48,558 nucleotides of DNA from a virus. The translations under genes and the position numbers were made by a program. How positions within the stretch are numbered: the first letter of the stretch is position 1; each line of letters begins with the position of its first letter. Shown piece by piece: positions 45,000 to 48,558 of this stretch. The stretch is taken from IMG/VR virus record IMGVR_UViG_3300030393_000006, positions 1 through 48,558 of that record; one strand, 5' to 3'. Under the pieces are notes generated by a model. That model searched no databases. It saw only the letters and a program-made list of their open reading frames with translations, and was not told the origin of the DNA.

Positions 45000-45437
45000 T
45001 TATAGCGAATCTTTTTTATTGCCCTTCATTCCGTCAAAGCTCCTCATCCCTGCAACACCAAGCAGACCAGTAACAACGGAGCCTAAAACGGCACTCTCAA
45101 TCATTGGCGGGGGATTACCATCCATTTGAGCAAACGCCCACACCCAAACCAACAGCGGATGAAATAAGCCTGACCACGCCATGCTAAAGCCGCCAACCCA
45201 AATAATGAAAGGCCTTGCACCACTAACAAACAGCGAGGGGTTTTTAGCGCTCACCTTATTTACTTCTATTTGCGCTAGCGTAATCCTTACGTATGCTTCA
45301 AGCTCTGCTAGCTCACCCTTCTGGCTTAATTCAATTAGCTTTCTCTCTTCCTCGGCTTGTTTTTCTGGGTCGTCCCATATCCGTTTTATAGCCATCTTGC
45401 CAAGTTCAAGTATTGCGGTTATTGCTAATGCGCCCAT
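45000..45437 (-). CDS. three-span holin of the GTA-holin type
   Basis: 145 residues from ATG 45435-45437 (AGAGAGG upstream; the longer frame lacks one). N-terminal amphipathic helix (MGALAITAILELGKMAIKRI), a charged middle helix (about 28-52), then ARPFIIWVGGFSMAWSGLF and further spans. Matches the three-span holin family used in gene-transfer-agent release and many marine phages. Lies right after the large terminase gene, separate from the other lysis genes. Confidence 0.75.
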   Translation of the reverse strand: MGALAITAILELGKMAIKRIWDDPEKQAEEERKLIELSQKGELAELEAYVRITLAQIEVNKVSAKNPSLFVSGARPFIIWVGGFSMAWSGLFHPLLVWVWAFAQMDGNPPPMIESAVLGSVVTGLLGVAGMRSFDGMKGNKKDSL

Positions 45438-45447
45438 ATTAACCTCT

Positions 45448-47022
45448 CTAAAATATTCTGATTGTTGGTGGTTTAGTCCAAACTTTTGAACCCATTTCAA
45501 CCACTGATAAATAACGGAATGCGTCAGCGCCATCGGAAGCCCAATCATGCAGCGGCTTGTCTCTGTAGCACCCTAGTTTATCATTCCATTGTTTCTTGTA
45601 GTTCTCCAAACATGTTATACCGCGCTCGCATTTGTCCTTGTCGAATACACATATATCAAGCGCTTTGCGTGAGTAGTTTATCCCGTCCTCTACACTTAAC
45701 TTTGCCACTTTAATAAAGTTTATTCTGTATAGCTTGCCGTCGCCATCCAAATCAAAACCGTCATATGCTAGCTCTTTTCGTGTTCGTCCGTTGCCGCTAA
45801 AGTCTCTATTGTCAATATCGTGTGGCGCATAATGGTTATCGTAATTATAACCCTTATCGCGTAATACCTTGGCGTAATGCTCGAGTCCCTCACCCTCATT
45901 CTCGTAATAATCAATCAGGTGAATTTCATTATTAATCCGCTGATAAAACCATATAGCGGTACTATCGCCAACACCCAAATCCCATGCAGTATTTACTGGT
46001 GCGTCATTGCCAAACCCCTCGCAAATTCTGCCGTCCTTGTATATTTTTGCGAACTGATTAGCGTAGTATGCGCCCTCGATTGACACTTCAAACGCTTCTT
46101 TTGGTGTTGATGGGTACTCGCGCTTTACGTCGTCAAATAGGTCTTCCTCTTTTGCTGCGTACCACCTCTTTTGCCCTTCGGTAAATACGCGCCCAGTTTC
46201 CAATGACAGTTTGGCAAAGTACGCTTCTATACGCTCAGGTACGCCGCGCTCATCATCTAAAGAATATTCGGCACGCAACCACCACGGGAAGAAGTGAAAC
46301 CTAAAATCAAGCGCCGTAAGTGGCTCCGCTTGCTTTAGTTTTTTCTCTGCACGTTGGCAATATTTATAAAAATAACCGTCGCGCCCTTCTGCGGTTGATT
46401 CGATCGTTATCGTGCCGTCAGTACCTACCGCTTGAAATGCACCAGTAACAATTTCTTTTGCTTTTTCTGGGTACTTTTTACATATCGAGCCGAACTCTGA
46501 TATGTGCAGCGATTGCAATGTGCCGCCACGGTAGCCGCTGGAAACTTTTATTTGCGAGCCGTTCGAAAACTTGTACCCGTTATTTTTATCGCTAACAGGT
46601 AAGGGCAACTTAAACCCAACCGATGCTAGCAGCTCTTTTTGCTGGCTGCTTATGCTCTGATAGGCAAACCTAATTTTGTTCTCGTAAATATCTTTTGCCG
46701 ACTCTAAGTTATGACAAATACAACCGGCGCTATGATTGGGAATAAAAAGGCAATCGTCTAGGTCGTCAATCATTTTGAACGTGGTGAAGCCAAGCTGTCG
46801 CGCCTTTAGAATTATGTCGCGCTTATGTTGTCCAGCATAAAACGACTCTTGCTCCCCGTTGGGAACAAAAAGTATCTTCTGGCCTGCTTTATCCTTAATG
46901 TGATAAAGCGTGTTAAGGCGAAACCATTTATAGGTGAGCGCGTCGGCCATCTCGTTAATGGTGAGCGAATCTAAGTTTTGCAGGTACTCTTTAGCCTGCG
47001 CGTGATTAGCGCTTACTTCCAT
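45448..47022 (-). CDS. terL: large terminase subunit
   Basis: 524 residues. ATPase N-terminal half: RDIILKARQLGFTTFKMID (Walker-A-like R/K-rich loop, about 68-86) and LHISEFG (about 172-178, Walker B-like). C-terminal nuclease half: TAWDLGVGDSTAIWFYQR with the metal-binding Asp, HYAPHDIDNRD and DWASDGADAFRY. Packages DNA into proheads. Overlaps TerS by 17 bases. Confidence 0.9.
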   Translation of the reverse strand: MEVSANHAQAKEYLQNLDSLTINEMADALTYKWFRLNTLYHIKDKAGQKILFVPNGEQESFYAGQHKRDIILKARQLGFTTFKMIDDLDDCLFIPNHSAGCICHNLESAKDIYENKIRFAYQSISSQQKELLASVGFKLPLPVSDKNNGYKFSNGSQIKVSSGYRGGTLQSLHISEFGSICKKYPEKAKEIVTGAFQAVGTDGTITIESTAEGRDGYFYKYCQRAEKKLKQAEPLTALDFRFHFFPWWLRAEYSLDDERGVPERIEAYFAKLSLETGRVFTEGQKRWYAAKEEDLFDDVKREYPSTPKEAFEVSIEGAYYANQFAKIYKDGRICEGFGNDAPVNTAWDLGVGDSTAIWFYQRINNEIHLIDYYENEGEGLEHYAKVLRDKGYNYDNHYAPHDIDNRDFSGNGRTRKELAYDGFDLDGDGKLYRINFIKVAKLSVEDGINYSRKALDICVFDKDKCERGITCLENYKKQWNDKLGCYRDKPLHDWASDGADAFRYLSVVEMGSKVWTKPPTIRIF

Positions 47023-47494
47023 CAGTCAACATTTCCGCTAATGTCTGTTTAACCTCAAGCTCTCCGTTTACCTCTATCTCTGCCTTGTCTTTCCACATTT
47101 CAGGCGCATGTCTAGATAGCAGGTGTTTAAGCGCGTTAACGTCTGGGGCGTGCTCTTTTGTTGTTACCTCGGTTCTTATTACTGTGCCGCCTTCGGTGAT
47201 TTCCTTTTTTTCTTGGAATTCAAAGCCGTTAGCTTTTTTTACTAGGTTTCTGTGAGCTGTTGACACTAAATTTATTTTAAACTTGTCGCAGGCATGTTTC
47301 ATTTCTGGGTATCTTTCCACCCACCCATGGACTGTTGATTTGTTTACGCCGAAAAAACTTCCTATCTCTGCCAAGCTGCAACCAATTGATTTGTAGTTTG
47401 CGTAGTGCTCAGGATGATAATCTGGATCGTACTTTTGATGAATGTGTTTTTTTCTGCCGTCTTGGTTTGTTTTTACGCTTTCTGGTTGTGCCAT
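47006..47494 (-). CDS. terS: small terminase subunit
   Basis: 162 residues from the ATG at 47492-47494. HTH at about 41-60 (CSLAEIGSFFGVNKSTVHGW) binds the packaging site; a central coiled helix and C-terminal acidic tail. The start lies after leader hairpin AATAG-GGT-CTATT. Followed by TerL with a short overlap, as usual. Confidence 0.85.
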   Translation of the reverse strand: MAQPESVKTNQDGRKKHIHQKYDPDYHPEHYANYKSIGCSLAEIGSFFGVNKSTVHGWVERYPEMKHACDKFKINLVSTAHRNLVKKANGFEFQEKKEITEGGTVIRTEVTTKEHAPDVNALKHLLSRHAPEMWKDKAEIEVNGELEVKQTLAEMLTDGSKR

Positions 47495-47497
47495 GTT

Positions 47498-47510
47498 AAT
47501 AGACCCTATT
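47498..47510 (-). promoter_or_regulatory. leader hairpin carrying the ribosome-binding site
   Basis: Minus-strand AATAG-GGT-CTATT just before terS, same fold as at 40813-40825 with the outer pair changed from G-C to A-T. Confidence 0.6.
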
Positions 47511-47545
47511 TTATATGGACTGCGCGACTCGCGCCTTGTTGGGCT

Positions 47546-47554
47546 ATTATAGCA
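47546..47554 (-). promoter_or_regulatory. class II promoter of the packaging operon
   Basis: Minus-strand TGCTATAAT (-10 at 47546-47551), transcript starting AGCCCAAC, upstream of TerS by about 50 bases. Confidence 0.7.
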
Positions 47555-47570
47555 TAGGAATTTTAGGCAA

Positions 47571-47598
47571 TAAAAAAAAGGCCGCAGAAGCAGCCTTT
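47571..47598 (-). terminator. rho-independent terminator
   Basis: Minus-strand AAAGGC/GCCTTT stem (47593-47598 with 47577-47582) then eight T and TTGCCTAAA. Closes the 48196-47601 unit and is nearly identical to the terminator at 271-294. Confidence 0.7.
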
Positions 47599-47600
47599 TG

Positions 47601-47936
47601 TTACAAGTTCGATATGCTTTGTATGTAATCCTCCAGCTCATCCGGCTGTATTGAGTTTAAAAAACCTTTGTTAGTAAACTTGTCCTTTAAATTATTTAAT
47701 GCCATTACCTCTTGAGACAGCAAGGATGTGGACAAGCTGTCAATTATGCCCTGCTGCCTGCTCCATCCTGAAGTGTATTGAGATAATCGACTTGACTTTC
47801 TTTCCAGCTCGCTCTGTAGCGCTTCAATGTGGGCAAAAAGTTCATTAGCGTCATTCATATCAAGAATTAGATTTCTTGCCGTTGCTTTTAGCTGAGACAG
47901 CCTTTCCTTGCTTAATATCTCTTTTTTCTGTTGCAT
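47601..47936 (-). CDS. coiled-coil protein, unknown
   Basis: 111 residues from the ATG at 47934-47936 (MQQKKEILSKERLSQLKATA). Long amphipathic helix (LQSELERKSSRLSQYTSG, later IDSLSTSLLSQEV). An upstream GTG extension at 48062 reads through the overlapping gene and lacks a ribosome-binding site, so is not favoured. Shares 77 bases with the zinc-type gene. Function unknown. Confidence 0.55.
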   Translation of the reverse strand: MQQKKEILSKERLSQLKATARNLILDMNDANELFAHIEALQSELERKSSRLSQYTSGWSRQQGIIDSLSTSLLSQEVMALNNLKDKFTNKGFLNSIQPDELEDYIQSISNL

Positions 47937-48051
47937 TTTTCTTGGCCTCATCAAAGAATAAATTAAAGCACACATTATTACTACAGTGCTTAGATAAAAA
48001 CGTACGAGGCTCAAACTCAGCCCCGCAAATACAAATTTTATTTTGTTGCAT
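47860..48051 (-). CDS. small Cys-rich protein, probable zinc binder
   Basis: 63 residues from ATG 48049-48051: CICG near residues 7-10 and CSNNVC at about 22-27, a plausible zinc site of the MQQNKICICGAEFEP...C....C type seen in host and phage zinc fingers. The C-terminus is lysine/serine-rich. Overlaps the preceding stop by 14 bases and the next gene by 77. Confidence 0.55.
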   Translation of the reverse strand: MQQNKICICGAEFEPRTFLSKHCSNNVCFNLFFDEAKKNATEKRDIKQGKAVSAKSNGKKSNS

Positions 48052-48196
48052 ACGATTCGCACTCGCTATATAAGCTAGTTGGTATTTCGTACTCACTGGT
48101 CATATAAAGCTCTCCAAATTCAACGTAAGCATTTGACACGTTGAAACCCTTAAGCTCTGGAAAGTTAAATTCTAATTCGCTAGTTAGGTTTGGCAT
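48038..48196 (-). CDS. small acidic protein, unknown
   Basis: 52 residues from the ATG at 48194-48196 (MPNLTSELEFNFPELKGFNV...), acidic and aromatic. First gene after the class I promoter at 48249-48276. No recognised family. Confidence 0.55.
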   Translation of the reverse strand: MPNLTSELEFNFPELKGFNVSNAYVEFGELYMTSEYEIPTSLYSECESYATK

Positions 48197-48248
48197 AATA
48201 TTCTCACTTTTAAAAAGGTGGCTAGCGGTATTGCTTGCCGATGAGTTC

Positions 48249-48276
48249 AATTTACACTAGCAATAATTATTGTCAA
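48249..48276 (-). promoter_or_regulatory. class I promoter
   Basis: Minus strand: TTAAAATAGTTG, TTGACA (48271-48276), 16 bases, TAAATT (48249-48254). It lies right after the 48302-48322 terminator and the TTATTGCCTAA block. Confidence 0.7.
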
Positions 48277-48301
48277 CAACTATTTTAACTTAGGCAATAA
48301 A

Positions 48302-48322
48302 AAGCCGCTGTGATAGCGGCTT
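48302..48322 (-). terminator. rho-independent terminator
   Basis: Minus-strand AAGCCGCT-ATCAC-AGCGGCTT then TTTATTGCC; ends the holin-like gene 188-48333. Confidence 0.8.
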
Positions 48323-48332
48323 GACTGGTTGG

Positions 48333-48558
48333 TTACTTAAGCTTTGGTTCGAAGTTGATTGCTGTTAGTATTAGCGCACTAATCCTGCCTGAAAGCCAGT
48401 CACAAACCCTAACCACGCCTGCGCTCGCAAACAGAACAATAATAACACCCCAAGGATCTGCCGTAACTCCTGCAACGGTCGGCTCACTAAAAATAGTCGC
48501 GCAAGCAACCAAAGCTACAGCGTAGTAAACAAGAGCCATAGGGATTAACCACGCCGCA
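48333..48558 (-). CDS. putative holin-like membrane protein, 3' part (continues at base 188)
   Basis: Second part of the gene that starts at 188. Within this window copy the frame is open to the right edge; the ATG at 48537-48539 is internal to the full protein. The stop lies at 48333, followed by the terminator at 48302-48322. See the first entry for domain content. Confidence 0.7.
   Translation of the reverse strand, partial: AAWLIPMALVYYAVALVACATIFSEPTVAGVTADPWGVIIVLFASAGVVRVCDWLSGRISALILTAINFEPKLK
48469..48558. repeat. terminal redundancy, right copy
   Basis: Duplicates 1-90 with one mismatch (48552 C versus 84 T), synonymous (GCG versus GCA alanine) in the gene that crosses the joint. 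Confidence 0.9.

Noticed and set aside
47936-48062. N-terminal extension giving a spanin-like membrane protein upstream of 47936
   Set aside because: The extension starts at a GTG without a ribosome-binding site and overlaps another coding frame entirely.
1-48558. Temperate phage genes (integrase, CI-like repressor, attachment site)
   Set aside because: No tyrosine or serine recombinase motifs and no repressor-integrase arrangement found; the HTH proteins seen are small and not paired with an integrase.

Overview
The window is a complete, circularly permuted genome of a double-stranded DNA tailed phage. Its last 90 bases (48469-48558) repeat its first 90 (1-90) with a single synonymous mismatch, and one gene runs across the joint, so the unit genome is about 48,468 bp. 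A tape-measure protein, tail-tube protein, frameshifted tail-assembly chaperone, P22-type coat protein and DUF4055-type portal indicate a long-tailed (siphovirus) particle. I see no integrase, CI-like repressor, DNA polymerase or RNA polymerase, so it is probably virulent and relies on host polymerases. The AT-rich composition and protein flavour suggest an aquatic gammaproteobacterial host; the host cannot be named from sequence alone.

Layout. (1) 1-10,943, minus strand: about 35 small, mostly unknown genes in short transcription units, including membrane/lysis candidates (188-1, 319-2054), two DNA-binding proteins, a DUF5675-type protein and several zinc-ribbon proteins. (2) 10,944-11,599: an AT-rich, iteron-like region between the divergent halves, the best candidate replication origin. 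(3) 11,600-22,500, plus strand: replication and recombination (DUF3987 helicase/primase-like ATPase, GIY-YIG and HNH endonucleases, CHC2 primase, DECH helicase, VRR-NUC nuclease, RecE-like exonuclease, SSB) plus two repeat proteins. (4) 22,501-22,982: no gene, but a promoter, a highly structured about 350-nt RNA with a candidate pseudoknot and a perfect terminator. (5) 22,983-27,104, plus strand: a metallophosphoesterase with an HTH, two small genes and a beta-helix tail spike. (6) 27,105-27,238: an apparent remnant of a GH108 muramidase. (7) 27,239-47,494, minus strand: the late region read TerS, TerL, holin, MuF-like head protein, portal, scaffold, coat, connectors, tail tube, chaperone, tape measure, tail tip, glycine-rich adhesin. 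(8) 47,601-48,539: small minus-strand genes running up to the joint.

Two promoter classes partition these genes. Class I (TTGACA-16/17-weak -10, preceded by an A/T tract) drives the small left-arm genes, the replication genes and three 'moron' cassettes inside the late region. Class II is an extended -10, TGNTATAAT, with no consistent -35, and precedes structural genes, the tail spike and the 1716-725 gene group. Many of these promoters lie inside terminator-like palindromes so that the 5' arm is transcribed only by read-through RNA. They look like switches that stop upstream transcription and start a new transcript. Two cassettes in the late region (37.1-37.7 kb and 44.3-45.0 kb) are bounded on both sides by such elements. 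With the structured RNA, this is the most novel-looking content of the window.
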